Positions 7,668-17,416 are shown, numbered from the stretch's first letter. The stretch is DNA of 64,000 nucleotides from Ruminococcus flavefaciens FD-1 (GCA_000174895.1 ACOK01000118.1:25215-89214); one strand, 5' to 3'. Program-made: numbers and translations. Notes: generated by a model from the sequence alone, not told the origin.

Positions 7668-10600
7668 TTAATTTTTAACCAGTCCTATTAATTTTAGAAA
7701 AGCAAATTCAAGAGCATCTGCTTCCAAATCCGTAATAAATATAGGGTTCTCTTTATCCTTATCATTATTATAAATATTTTGTATTTTATCCGTGGAAAAA
7801 GCTTGAAGCGAGAAATAGGTTAACAAAATATGGTTTCCGTGCGTATATTTGTTCGTTGATTTTATCATTTTTTCTTCCCCACCCATATTTGATATAAAAG
7901 ACGTAATTCTCGTGTGACAAAGATTATAATAATAATCTTTTAATACAAATGAGAGAAGTTCTGATTCATTATATTCACAGGCTATGTTTTTTGCATCTAA
8001 ATCAGCAAAAAAATCTGGATTAGGAAATTTTGGGTATCGAACAGGAGGATTATACATTTCATAGTTTGAAATAATATTATATGCTTCATTATTCATAGTT
8101 TCATGATCATAATTTTTACCATAAGTAACAAGCTTTAAGTCTTGGATAAACGATTGTAAATCACCTGCCCAACCAGCAAGATTAGGATCATGGAATATAT
8201 CAGCATGTCTTTCCGCTGCTAATACTGTAAGCATATGAAGGAAATCAATATAATTGCCTTCTTTGTCATAAAGTTTGTATTGTCTGAAGTATGGTAGAAT
8301 AGATGTATTTTGCTTTTCAATATAACGTCTTACTAAAGGAAATGCACTACCATCAGCTACCCACCACTGTAAAATGTGTCTTTTGCTAGAAAGATAATCA
8401 TTAAGTTTTTTAATATCTGGATTGTGTCCAGTTCCATAAAATAAATCTCTCAAAATGTTCATTGCCATTATTGGATTTTCATCTATTTGGGGATGCTCAT
8501 AATTTTGTAAATCCTTTAAGTATTGATCTTTACAATAATCATCAATATACTTTTCCATCAACTTAAGCTTAATAAGCAAATCATTAAGGAACACCTTTTG
8601 TGGTTCACGATCTTCATCGTCTAACAAGCCATCATCATCAGTATCTTCATCAGTAGGATCAGATTTTATAGGAAGATAAGGAATATTCCTGATTTCTTTT
8701 GTAAGAAAATTATATGTACCGCCATCGTTATAACGCTTAATATTGTCTATAGCTTCAGCCAAATTGAACATGGGCAGTACAATTTCTCCGTGTTCGTCTA
8801 CTTTGATTTTATCCTGAATTACTTCCTGCCAGTCGGTAAGAGAGTCAGTATCCGAATTAGTTTTACCGCTTTTTTTCAGCTTGTCTTTTAGTGTAATAGT
8901 CTTCCATCTTGTAGGAACAATAATATTATATTCATAAAGTGGTTCTGTTTTTTTATCTTTAAAATGTTTTTTCAACTTTGAAAGCTCTGAGGATTCAGCC
9001 TCATTAATATTAATGAATAAGTCGTTGTTTGTCTCAATTGCAGTTTGAACCTTGATATGATAAGAAGCTACATCATATTTCCAATTTACCGAACCTATTT
9101 CTGAATATGCTGTATATTTTCCTGATTTAACTCCATCAATAATACTCCAATTATCAATAGCTTGTGACTGGGATTCTGTTCTTCCATTCATTAATTGGTA
9201 TACATATACATCCGCATTTTCTCTGATTGGAGTATTATAAATCAATTTTCTGAATGCTTGACTTCGATCACAATACATATAAATATCATCAAAATAAGTT
9301 ATTTTATCTAATGTATTATTAACCTCAGCAATATTGTTAAGTTCCTTTCCGCTTATATCAGAGTGCCTGAGACTATTCAAACTTGTTACATCATATGGAA
9401 TTATATAAGCCTTCACATCATCATATGAACTAAAAATATGTGTACAAAAATTTGATATTAATTTTTTTTCTTTAAGAAATGTCTCTTTATCATAGCCAGA
9501 TGTCTGTAAAATAAAAACAAGGTCTGTAGGAACATCTTTTTTCTTTTCATCCGCCATAATCTGGGTACTTGAAGGATAGCTGACTTGCAGCGATGATATA
9601 TCCACATCATCTTCAGGCATATCAACGCCGAGATTATCAAGCCATATCTCCATATCCATGACACAGTATGTGCCAAGCTCATCTACTTCCGCATAAAGCT
9701 GAGTACCGTTATCGCTGAATTTTGTTTCTATCGGAAGGAGCATACCTTCTTCTTCATTGAATTTGAATACATTAAGACGCTTTATGCCCTGGAATTCCGG
9801 AAGAGCAGAATACTTATCAAGGGTATTTACGGTAAATTCAGGCTTGATATCGTACTTTAAGACAATATCCTCCGGATCACAAGTATCGGACATAGATATA
9901 TCCAGACTTGCGCCGATCATTGCATTATTCTCGATAACATTGGAATAACCGCTGTTTACAACGCTTATCTCCTTTTCTATATCACCGTTTGTATTCATTT
10001 CTATAGACAGTGAATACGGGCTTTCTTCTGTATTTATAGAGGAAAGTATGCCATTATCCGTGTCTATAGCCTGATCCATCTTGTATTCACCATCAGGCAC
10101 ACCGTGTGTTGCTGCCGAATTAGGATCAAGTCCGAGCTTTATCTCTGAACCATCATCGATACCGTCATTATCGCTGTCTGCTACAAGCGGATCCGTGTTG
10201 TATACAAATATCTCGTCATAGTCAGAAAGTCCGTCCATATCAGTATCCGGATCTCCTGGATCAGTAGTACGTGTTACTTCGTCGATATTACTGAGTCCAT
10301 CGCTGTCACTGTCATAGTCAGCATCTGATGTACCTTCTTCAGCTGAATCAAAAATAACAGGATCCGTGCCGACTATAGCAAACTCCTGATAATCGGTAAG
10401 ACCATCGTTATCTGTATCGGCATTGTCAAGCGCAGTACCAATTTTTAGTTCAAAGAAGTCTGGCAAACCGTCTTCATCACTGTCGAGAGGCTCTATATCA
10501 TATCCATTATTGCTATTTTTTACAATAATTGGAGATGATTCAAAGCTATCACCAGAACCTATAGTCTCAATTACCTTTATATATTTCTGTGAAAAAGGCT

Positions 10601-11495
10601 CTGTTATTGCATATTCATAGCTTTCTTCATCGGTAACAGTACCTACAGAAGTGTAGCTTTCTCCATCATCAGATACCTGGATATCAAATGTTCCCTGCGG
10701 AACATTTGTGTTCCAATACACCTTAATAGACTCTGTTTCGTGAATATATTCGCCATAAGTTATAAGGTAAAGTTCAGTTTCCGGTTCATTTTCATTTGAA
10801 GTTCCGATAAATTCGCCCACCGCTGCGCTGTAATTCGCATTCAGGCTCGGACAGTCGATAGTTATAGTATCTGCAATAATAACTACACCGTTTATATTAA
10901 GGTTCATTGCCGATATATTGACATTTCCGTTCGGAGCATAAACAAGACCGCTGAGATTCACATTTTCAGTGTCTATAATAATATCGCCTGTTTCTGAGCA
11001 AATAGCTGAATTCTGCGTATTTTCTACATTTCCGCTCAGGTTTACATCATTTAAAGCCTTTAAGCCGCTGGAAATTTTGATATTACCGATCAGCTCAATA
11101 TCTCCCTCGGCTTCTATTGGAGTATTGACATTGATGTTGGTATCTTCAAGGAAATAATCCTCAAAATATGTTTCAACTACCGTAGGATCGAAATATGTAT
11201 TATCGATCTTTGCAAAGCACTGTACCATTGGTTCAGCTGCATTTTCAGTAATTGTACCATTAACATTAAAATTAGCGGAAGTTGAAGTGATAGTACCGTT
11301 TGTCGCTATATTTCCATTAATGCATACGTTATTGGCATTAATAGTAATAGCTCCCTCCGCAGATGAGCCTGCAAAGAAGGTATACGGATACCTTTGTACT
11401 TCATTTTCGCCATGAATAGTAGCTAACGGCATTGCACTCAATGTCATTACTGCACTAAGCATTCCTGTGAATAATCGTCTGAATCTGTTCTTCAT
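7668..11495 (-). CDS. Large secreted protein with TSP3-type calcium repeats, vWA-like domain and variable C-terminus; probable polymorphic toxin
   Basis: About 1275 residues. Order of parts: signal peptide (RFRRLFTGMLSAVMTLSAMP); a polymer-like beta-rich region to about residue 230 with recurring 'xNxNGxI' units; a fibronectin-like stretch; four or five Asp-rich thrombospondin type 3 repeats at about 335-465 (DSDEDGLPDFFE, DTDNDGLTDYQE, DTDMDGLSDYDE); a vWA-like fold near 655 (DLVFILQTSGYD) whose metal site is degenerate; another Asp repeat near 985; and a 250-residue C-terminus of unknown type (HADIFHDP, GWAGDLQSF, FFADLDAKN). The start at 11495 has GGAG 7 bases upstream. Polymorphic toxin is inferred from modular layout and the lipoprotein pair downstream; it could instead be an adhesin. 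Confidence 0.85.
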   Translation of the reverse strand: MKNRFRRLFTGMLSAVMTLSAMPLATIHGENEVQRYPYTFFAGSSAEGAITINANNVCINGNIATNGTITSTSANFNVNGTITENAAEPMVQCFAKIDNTYFDPTVVETYFEDYFLEDTNINVNTPIEAEGDIELIGNIKISSGLKALNDVNLSGNVENTQNSAICSETGDIIIDTENVNLSGLVYAPNGNVNISAMNLNINGVVIIADTITIDCPSLNANYSAAVGEFIGTSNENEPETELYLITYGEYIHETESIKVYWNTNVPQGTFDIQVSDDGESYTSVGTVTDEESYEYAITEPFSQKYIKVIETIGSGDSFESSPIIVKNSNNGYDIEPLDSDEDGLPDFFELKIGTALDNADTDNDGLTDYQEFAIVGTDPVIFDSAEEGTSDADYDSDSDGLSNIDEVTRTTDPGDPDTDMDGLSDYDEIFVYNTDPLVADSDNDGIDDGSEIKLGLDPNSAATHGVPDGEYKMDQAIDTDNGILSSINTEESPYSLSIEMNTNGDIEKEISVVNSGYSNVIENNAMIGASLDISMSDTCDPEDIVLKYDIKPEFTVNTLDKYSALPEFQGIKRLNVFKFNEEEGMLLPIETKFSDNGTQLYAEVDELGTYCVMDMEIWLDNLGVDMPEDDVDISSLQVSYPSSTQIMADEKKKDVPTDLVFILQTSGYDKETFLKEKKLISNFCTHIFSSYDDVKAYIIPYDVTSLNSLRHSDISGKELNNIAEVNNTLDKITYFDDIYMYCDRSQAFRKLIYNTPIRENADVYVYQLMNGRTESQSQAIDNWSIIDGVKSGKYTAYSEIGSVNWKYDVASYHIKVQTAIETNNDLFININEAESSELSKLKKHFKDKKTEPLYEYNIIVPTRWKTITLKDKLKKSGKTNSDTDSLTDWQEVIQDKIKVDEHGEIVLPMFNLAEAIDNIKRYNDGGTYNFLTKEIRNIPYLPIKSDPTDEDTDDDGLLDDEDREPQKVFLNDLLIKLKLMEKYIDDYCKDQYLKDLQNYEHPQIDENPIMAMNILRDLFYGTGHNPDIKKLNDYLSSKRHILQWWVADGSAFPLVRRYIEKQNTSILPYFRQYKLYDKEGNYIDFLHMLTVLAAERHADIFHDPNLAGWAGDLQSFIQDLKLVTYGKNYDHETMNNEAYNIISNYEMYNPPVRYPKFPNPDFFADLDAKNIACEYNESELLSFVLKDYYYNLCHTRITSFISNMGGEEKMIKSTNKYTHGNHILLTYFSLQAFSTDKIQNIYNNDKDKENPIFITDLEADALEFAFLKLIGLVKN

Positions 11496-11525
11496 CCTCA
11501 TTCTCCTTCTGATTTTTATGAATCA

Positions 11526-11555
11526 ATTTTACCACTATCACATATTATTTGTCAA
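11526..11555 (-). promoter_or_regulatory. Sigma-A-type promoter of the large toxin-like gene
   Basis: On the minus strand TTGACA and TAAAAT are separated by 18 bases, 30 bp before the start codon at 11495. Confidence 0.75.
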
Positions 11556-11604
11556 GAATTTGCTTGTTACATATGAGGGATATTTCATGAAATGATGTAA
11601 ATAA

Positions 11605-11910
11605 AGCAGACCGCATACAACAATTTACGATCTCCCTGACTTTTTCTACCGGGACTACGAATATCTGATGCATGGATTGTCCAGTAAGACCGATACAGCT
11701 AAGTATCTGAATATATGTAGATCTACACTTAACAAGTACATACGGCTATATTCCGTCATTTATGAGTATGCTGCCGAGTACAATAAACGCTTCGGTCAGA
11801 TCTTCCCTATAGAAAAATTGAAGATGAATTATAAGTATAGTGAGATCCTTGATATGGTTGTAAAGTGCTTAGAACTGGGAAAAGACGTTTATGAAATAGA
11901 AGCAATATAA
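11605..11910 (+). pseudogene. Helix-turn-helix protein fragment, N-terminally truncated
   Basis: An open frame without a convincing start: sense codons run from 11605 and the first ATG is at 11668 with no ribosome site. It encodes a plausible HTH (SSKTDTAKYLNICRSTLNKY) followed by helices (YAAEYNKRFGQIFPIEKL). The last 24 codons are repeated at 6964-7034 without the rest. I think it is the 3' part of a regulator or recombinase gene caught in the local duplications; the family is not recognised. Confidence 0.55.
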
Positions 11911-12185
11911 GCTTAATGGCTGGGGGAGACCTCCAGCCATTTTGTATTATTCCTTATTGTTTTTGAGATAATCTTCCATTATCTTTATTTTTTCATTAAG
12001 CGATTCCTTATCGTTTATCATTTCCTGTGTCAGACCATATTGTTCAAGCCCATCATAGTCTCCTGATGTGAGTTTTTTTGCCATTTCCTGCATTTCTTTG
12101 TGATAAAAATCGTCCATGTAGTTCAAAGTTACTTCCATGATGTATTTATCGGCTAAAAAGACTTTTTTGAAGTCCTCACTGTATT
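11838..12185. repeat. Segmental direct repeat, copy 2 (with 6964-7310)
   Basis: Second copy of the repeat described at 6964. Here the HTH fragment extends further upstream, so this copy is the more complete one at that end. Confidence 0.9.
11914..11942. terminator. Hairpin terminator (duplicate)
   Basis: Stem AATGGCTGG / CCAGCCATT between the HTH fragment and the convergent lipoprotein gene. It serves either direction and is a copy of the one at 7039. Confidence 0.7.
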
Positions 12186-12534
12186 TTTCTTCGAAAACAT
12201 ATTGTGCACAGTTTTCGTCATTGTTTATCCAGAAGTAATCGCCATCAGGTTTTAGACCGCATATATACATATTCACTGATTTGTTTTGTAACTTATAGCA
12301 GCGAAAATACTCTGTATCACAAAAAAGCTTGATATCGTCCTTAGAGCCAAAATATTTAATTGCATCCAAAAAATTGTGTTCACTATTAATTATTATGTAT
12401 GATTCATCCCAAGAATCACAGTCTACTATAAAACAATCTCCATTTTCCATTTTGATGTTATATGTATAATCAAAACAACCATAAAATAAAAATGATATTG
12501 TTATTATAAGTACTAATAATTTAATTATTTTCAC
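11947..12534 (-). CDS. Lipoprotein, duplicate candidate immunity protein
   Basis: A 195-residue protein with a GTG start at 12534 behind AAAGGAG, and a lipoprotein-like signal (LLVLIITISFLFYGC), lipid Cys at 20 in a less canonical lipobox. The C-terminal 80 residues match the lipoprotein at 7073-7651 nearly exactly; the N-terminal part differs. Its start overlaps by 14 bases the stop of a short orphan frame that resembles the C-terminus of the 1275-residue protein. This is the layout of an orphan toxin-tip/immunity cassette. Function not proven. Confidence 0.8.
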   Translation of the reverse strand: MKIIKLLVLIITISFLFYGCFDYTYNIKMENGDCFIVDCDSWDESYIIINSEHNFLDAIKYFGSKDDIKLFCDTEYFRCYKLQNKSVNMYICGLKPDGDYFWINNDENCAQYVFEEKYSEDFKKVFLADKYIMEVTLNYMDDFYHKEMQEMAKKLTSGDYDGLEQYGLTQEMINDKESLNEKIKIMEDYLKNNKE

Positions 12535-12718
12535 TTTTTAGTTCTCCTTTTGTTTTTATTAATTCCAAAAATAGATTTTCTAATGCATACGATTCTTCCT
12601 CAGTTACTATTTTGTAATTATCTTTATATATAGCATCTAAAGGAGACTCTCCAAAATCTATTATAGTATAACCAGGATAAACTGTTTTATTAATCGCTTT
12701 GTAAGCTTTATTATATAG
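12521..12718 (-). pseudogene. Orphan C-terminal fragment of a toxin-like protein
   Basis: An open frame of about 65 codons with no start, bounded upstream by TAA. Its end (IVTEEESYALENLFLELIK) resembles the end of the 1275-residue protein (FITDLEADALEFAFLKLI), with the same preceding Lys/Asn-rich segment. It overlaps the GTG start of the lipoprotein gene at 12534. It looks like the residual tip of an earlier toxin whose immunity gene was kept. From here to 13039 the DNA is AT-rich, with only the promoter at 12981 recognised. Confidence 0.6.
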
Positions 12719-12980
12719 TTACAGTTAATGATATGTATTATTATATCATATTTCATTAAGATGCTTCTATATTATTTTTTGTATTAATTATATGTGTGCT
12801 GAAATGGCAACAAAATATAAAATCAATTAATATAACATCCCCGATTTTTACGACAGTAGGCATAAAGAAGTTTTCAGACAAACATTGTAAGACAGGTACA
12901 GCAAGCTATCATTAATGGATAATTATAGTATTAAATGGTGTAGATTATCTCTGTATTCATTAAAATTATCATTTTAGGTG

Positions 12981-13009
12981 TTGATTTTATTAACATTCTG
13001 TGCTATAAT
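12981..13009 (+). promoter_or_regulatory. Sigma-A-type promoter of the dockerin toxin operon
   Basis: TTGATT and TATAAT with a 17-base spacer, 31 bases before the start codon at 13040. Confidence 0.8.
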
Positions 13010-13039
13010 TAATAATATTATATGTATAGGAGGTATCAG

Positions 13040-16000
13040 ATGAACAAATTATTTTCCAAAATTGTTTCTGCTGTCACGGCTGCAGCGATGACACTCTTTG
13101 TATCGTCAGGCAGTTTGCAGACATTCGTTAATGAAATCGATGCACATGCAGCAGAAACGGACGTAATTCTAGGCGACGTGAACGATGACGACAGAGTGGA
13201 TGTATTTGACTTGTGCTTGATAAAACAAGAGCTTTCTTCCTCAGGATCAGCAAGCATTAACAAAGTAGCTGCGGATGTAAATGCAGACGGTGTTGTAGAT
13301 GTTAAGGATGCCATAGAGGTTCAGCAGTTTCTGCTTGTAGAAAGAGACTCGTTTACAGGCTCAATGAGGAAAAACATCACTCCACCAGACACATCCATTG
13401 CGACAACTAATCAACCGATTGAAACGTCACTGACTAAACAAATGGCGGATAAAGCCAAAGAACTTGGAACTGCCGTAAATGTGTACAACTATCTTTATAA
13501 CAATATGCGTTCCGAGTTTTACTATGGTTCACGAAAGGGGGCTATCGGTACCTTTGAACAAGGGGGCGGTAATGATTCGGATCTATCCAGCCTGTTAATT
13601 GCAATGTTGCGATATCTCGGATATGATGCAAATTATGTGACTGATATTGTTGGCTTTTCGGCAGAACAGTTGATGAAATGGACTAATACTGATTCTTTGG
13701 ATGCAGCTTTGGCAATCTACTCTTGTCAAGGACGGGAGAATATGCCATATGAAAAAGCAGGCGTTACATATTATTTCTGTGATTATACTTATGTTCAGGT
13801 AGTGGATGCAGGCAAGACTTACTACCTTGATGTATGCTTTAAGGAGTATGAAACGCAGAAAAATAGTATCAAAACTCTCGACGCAGGAGCAAGTGCTTCT
13901 GATGTAGAACGAATCCTTCAAAAGACGGATTTGAACTATCTCGACTCAATCTCGGACTCAGCCTACAATAATGCTATGTCCAATCTAGATGGACAAAGCT
14001 ACGCTTTTTCCTCTAAAAAGATAGTTCAGAGGAACATCACTAAACTCCCGACCACATCTCCGCATCTCTTTAATGTTGAGCCTACAGTTACTGAGAAGCT
14101 TGATGACAATAGATGCGATATAATCGAGATAGGGTTTAATAATAGCAGAAAAAAGACATATCATGCTTCTGAACTCTATAAAAAGAATATAACAGTGGAG
14201 TATGTGATATCTGATGATACAAAGGAAACACATGAATGGGTTGACTTTGATGCCAGCAGCATTTTTAATCTCCCTCCTTATGCATTGGGGCAAGCTCTTA
14301 CTGTTGCACCGGTTATCAAAATCGATGGACAAGCTGTCTTGACTGGACCTGCAATTGATTTTGAAAGTAAACAAACATTATATATAAATTCAAAAACAGG
14401 TGGCAAGAGTGAGAAATTCGAAGAAGAACTTTGCCCAGGAGAATTATGCTGTATTGTTTTTGATGTTGGAACCATATCTCCGAATGAATTATCGGAGGCT
14501 TATTCAAAATCTATAGATCAAACAACAAGTGCTAATCAAAAGTATCAGCTCAACGAGACGACTGATGCTTCCAAAGTGAATGAAAAGAACGTGTATAACG
14601 CCAACTACCTTGGAAGCATCCTGCGATTGACAGGCGTTATGTATTTCTCGCAGTTAGATATTTACACTCAGACTCTGGCAGAGAAAAAAAGTGTGAATTG
14701 CGAAGATACAGTAAAAATAGGTGTTTTCGGTTTCAAGCCGGGTGTATATCCAAGCAAGGTTCAAGTTGCAGGTGAGCCTTATGGAATCGATAAAAACGGT
14801 CAATTCATTGTAGATATCCTAAGCAATGCTGTTAGTACGGTCAGCGAAGTCTCAAACAGTGAACAGCTTAGAGCGTTCAACATGGAGCGAGGTTATATCT
14901 CCTCGGAACTTGAAAGTGCAATACTGGAACAAATCGTAGGAGTTGAGAGCCTTTCTACGGTGCAGCTATTTAAGCGTGCTCAGGAGAAAGGCATTAACAT
15001 AGTTTCTTTATCAAAGAATACTACAAAGAAGGTTTCTGATCTAAAGATCAGCGATGAAGATGCCAAAAGATTACAGGCAGAGATAGACGCTGGTAATACT
15101 ATTATCACAATGGAGCAGAGCATTACTGTTGGTAAGTGGACAGGTATTGGTTATATTGTTGAGACCGCCGACCAAGCGTCACAAGCCTTTATGATCTCTG
15201 GTAAAACGAACGGTGGTGTTTGCTCAAGCTCAGTCAGCGTTGCAGCTATTATCGGTATTGCAATAGATGAAATATGGCTTGTGGAGACTGTTGGACTCTT
15301 TATCGCTACGCTATCCGCAATGACATCATTGGCTTTTGTGCCCGTTGCAACTCTGGTTCTATGTGTTATCGCCATTGAGTTGATGGTTTTCGATATCATA
15401 GAAACGATTGCCAATAACTATGACTACTATATGAATGGCAACGAGGAAGCTGGAACACAAGTCAAGATCAATGCTGCTATCAACGTAATCACCTTCGGTG
15501 TAACAAAAATAGGCGGTGCGATCATCTCACAGGCGAAAAATGCAACCAACTGTGCTAAATACGGAAAAAATGTAATAACTGGTTTGAAAAACAGTGGATT
15601 TACCACAGCTGAAGTCAATGCTCAGATCAGCAAGTTTTCTAAGCTCGGCTGCTCACAGACCACGATAGAAACTTTGCTTAAAAATCCTAAGAGTATGTTT
15701 CTTGGAGATGATGTACTTTCTTTCCTCGGAAAGCAGGGTGGAAATCAAAGAATTCTTGCTGAACTTGTCCTAAGTAATGGCGACGATTTTACTAAGGCAT
15801 TAATGAAAACTGGTGCCATTGATGAGTTTTGTGATGTGATTCGGAAATATGGTGAAACTGCAAATCGCGACTTTTTATCTGTAACTACAAAAGATGCTGA
15901 TTTGGGTAAAGCCATTGACACATATAAGGCTCTTGATGATATTGCTGGAAAGTACTCAGAGGATGCAATGCATTATGATTTCGTTGATGGAAAATATAAA

Positions 16001-16411
16001 TCCAAATACAACCTATCTGCTGATTTAGTAAAACTTAATAAGGAAGCCGAAGAAGTGATGTATCCCGAAATTAGAACATTAACAGATGATGTCGCTACAA
16101 TTGCCCAAAATACGGGATGGTCTACAGAAGACATAACAGCAATAAAGAATCATTTATTTAATGATATTGTACTTAAAAATGATGGTTATGGATTGCTCGA
16201 TTCGGATTATGAAATCGCTGTTGCGTGGAAACGTTTAATTGAGGGCAAATTTTATGATTGCGACATACTCTTACTTGAACACGAATTATTTGAAACAACA
16301 TATTATAATTATTTTCATGATGTTAACAGCTGTACAATCAGTGAAGCCCACAACTTCGCAGAGAAGTATTATAATTGGCGAGCTATGATTGATGAACTTA
16401 TGGGATTTTGA
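13040..16411 (+). CDS. Secreted dockerin-bearing multidomain protein with putative zincin-like C-terminal toxin domain
   Basis: About 1123 residues; start chosen at 13040, 8 bases after AGGAGG. Parts: signal peptide (LFSKIVSAVTAAAMTLFVSS); type I dockerin at about 42-98 (GDVNDDDRVDVFDL, ADVNADGVVDVKDA); transglutaminase-like fold at about 125-270 with the nucleophile position degenerate (GGNDSDLSSLLIAMLRYLGY); a long linker; two or three hydrophobic segments at about 725-800; and a C-terminal domain with HELFE at residue 1081 followed by SEAHNFAEKYYNW. The HExxE plus downstream AH pattern suggests a zincin-like metalloprotease fold. Three small paralogous genes follow directly. The architecture fits a polymorphic toxin; the dockerin is an unusual addition. 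Confidence 0.88.
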   Translation: MNKLFSKIVSAVTAAAMTLFVSSGSLQTFVNEIDAHAAETDVILGDVNDDDRVDVFDLCLIKQELSSSGSASINKVAADVNADGVVDVKDAIEVQQFLLVERDSFTGSMRKNITPPDTSIATTNQPIETSLTKQMADKAKELGTAVNVYNYLYNNMRSEFYYGSRKGAIGTFEQGGGNDSDLSSLLIAMLRYLGYDANYVTDIVGFSAEQLMKWTNTDSLDAALAIYSCQGRENMPYEKAGVTYYFCDYTYVQVVDAGKTYYLDVCFKEYETQKNSIKTLDAGASASDVERILQKTDLNYLDSISDSAYNNAMSNLDGQSYAFSSKKIVQRNITKLPTTSPHLFNVEPTVTEKLDDNRCDIIEIGFNNSRKKTYHASELYKKNITVEYVISDDTKETHEWVDFDASSIFNLPPYALGQALTVAPVIKIDGQAVLTGPAIDFESKQTLYINSKTGGKSEKFEEELCPGELCCIVFDVGTISPNELSEAYSKSIDQTTSANQKYQLNETTDASKVNEKNVYNANYLGSILRLTGVMYFSQLDIYTQTLAEKKSVNCEDTVKIGVFGFKPGVYPSKVQVAGEPYGIDKNGQFIVDILSNAVSTVSEVSNSEQLRAFNMERGYISSELESAILEQIVGVESLSTVQLFKRAQEKGINIVSLSKNTTKKVSDLKISDEDAKRLQAEIDAGNTIITMEQSITVGKWTGIGYIVETADQASQAFMISGKTNGGVCSSSVSVAAIIGIAIDEIWLVETVGLFIATLSAMTSLAFVPVATLVLCVIAIELMVFDIIETIANNYDYYMNGNEEAGTQVKINAAINVITFGVTKIGGAIISQAKNATNCAKYGKNVITGLKNSGFTTAEVNAQISKFSKLGCSQTTIETLLKNPKSMFLGDDVLSFLGKQGGNQRILAELVLSNGDDFTKALMKTGAIDEFCDVIRKYGETANRDFLSVTTKDADLGKAIDTYKALDDIAGKYSEDAMHYDFVDGKYKSKYNLSADLVKLNKEAEEVMYPEIRTLTDDVATIAQNTGWSTEDITAIKNHLFNDIVLKNDGYGLLDSDYEIAVAWKRLIEGKFYDCDILLLEHELFETTYYNYFHDVNSCTISEAHNFAEKYYNWRAMIDELMGF

Positions 16412-16427
16412 TTTAGAGGTGCACAAG

Positions 16428-16673
16428 ATGGCTATTTTTGTAAAAGCAGAAAAAAAAGAAGAAACTGAAAAAGCAGTAATTTATTCATACGGTGAAAATC
16501 CAAATAATTTGGAGGGAATTATAGAATTTGCTAAAACAGATTTATCATGGAAAGTTGTAAAATTATCCAGTAGCAAAGGTGGAAAATTTTCTGCCGTGTC
16601 TATCATTCCACGTATATTAAGGTATTATCAGGAAAATAGTTCTTTTCCTGATGTAATCTATAAAGAATCCTAA
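16428..16673 (+). CDS. Small candidate immunity protein 1
   Basis: An 81-residue cytoplasmic-type protein with ATG at 16428 behind GAGGTG, 17 bp after the toxin stop. Core features shared with the next two genes are VIYSYGENP, a middle aromatic (DLSWKVVK) and a C-terminal SFPDVIY. The location directly behind a toxin-like gene and the tandem copies argue for immunity against its C-terminal domain. I recognise the general look of an immunity family but cannot name it with certainty. Confidence 0.82.
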   Translation: MAIFVKAEKKEETEKAVIYSYGENPNNLEGIIEFAKTDLSWKVVKLSSSKGGKFSAVSIIPRILRYYQENSSFPDVIYKES

Positions 16674-16699
16674 TACATGATTTGTATCAAGTGGATGTT

Positions 16700-16945
16700 A
16701 TGGGAATTTATGTTGAAGCTGTAAAGCAGTCTGAAAATGAGGAAGCAGTAGTTTACTCATATGGAAATAATCCTGACCATTTAGAAGGCTTGATAGAATT
16801 TTCCACAAAAGATTTATCGTGGAAAATTTTGAAAAAGTCATCTGAACGAAATGGGATGGCTTTAGCTGTGGCTATAGTCCCAAAAATTACTCGTCCTTAC
16901 AAAGAATCGGGAGTATTTCCTGATGTTGCTTTCAGACAATCTTAA
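16700..16945 (+). CDS. Small candidate immunity protein 2 (paralogue)
   Basis: An 81-residue protein, exactly the length of the preceding one and clearly homologous (VVYSYGNNPDHLEGLIEFS, DLSWKILK, VFPDVAF). I start at the ATG at 16700, since the frame upstream has no ribosome site. The divergence suggests recognition of a different toxin variant, as is common in tandem immunity arrays. Confidence 0.8.
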   Translation: MGIYVEAVKQSENEEAVVYSYGNNPDHLEGLIEFSTKDLSWKILKKSSERNGMALAVAIVPKITRPYKESGVFPDVAFRQS

Positions 16946-16956
16946 AAAATATAGGA

Positions 16957-17187
16957 ATGTCAATCTATTTAAAAGCTATAAAAATAATGGAAACTACTGA
17001 CAAGGTCACATATAGATATGGTGGTCACCCACAGCTTCTAACGGGAAAGTTTACCATTATGAAAGACCTATCCGATTGGAAATTAGAAGCGGATGTGGGG
17101 ATTCCGGTTTCAGTGATAATTGGAAAAATATGTAAATACTATATGAAAACGTCAATATTCCCCGATGAAATGACATATCAGGCGTAA
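16957..17187 (+). CDS. Small candidate immunity protein 3 (divergent paralogue)
   Basis: A 76-residue protein, the most diverged of the three, keeping VTYRYGGHP, DLSDWKLE and SIFPDEMTY. It starts 11 bp after the previous stop; AGGA lies very close to the ATG, so translation may depend on coupling. It ends just before a strong terminator, which closes the operon that began with the dockerin toxin. Confidence 0.78.
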   Translation: MSIYLKAIKIMETTDKVTYRYGGHPQLLTGKFTIMKDLSDWKLEADVGIPVSVIIGKICKYYMKTSIFPDEMTYQA

Positions 17188-17196
17188 TGCTAATAA

Positions 17197-17224
17197 AAGC
17201 GGTTGTGAATCTCCACAGCCGCTT
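17197..17224 (+). terminator. Terminator of the toxin/immunity operon
   Basis: Stem AAGCGGTTGTG / CACAGCCGCTT followed by CTCCTTTTCTT, 10 bases after the last candidate immunity gene. Confidence 0.85.
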
Positions 17225-17262
17225 CTCCTTTTCTTATCTCAACATTTTCTCAAATTCATACC

Positions 17263-17291
17263 TTGAAAATCCCCCGTTGATATGCTATAAT
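17263..17291 (+). promoter_or_regulatory. Sigma-A-type promoter of the SUKH-3-like gene
   Basis: TTGAAA and TATAAT with a 17-base spacer. About 125 bases of leader follow before the ATG at 17417; that leader holds a 14-codon open frame (17357-17401) of unknown meaning. Confidence 0.75.
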
Positions 17292-17416
17292 AGTTAATAA
17301 CGATTACACTATATAGGAGATCAATCAGTATACGCCTCAAACGGTAGTAGTTTAGATATGTGCGAAAATTGCTATCACACTTTTGTTGAATATCTTAGAT
17401 AGTAGGTGAAAAAGCA

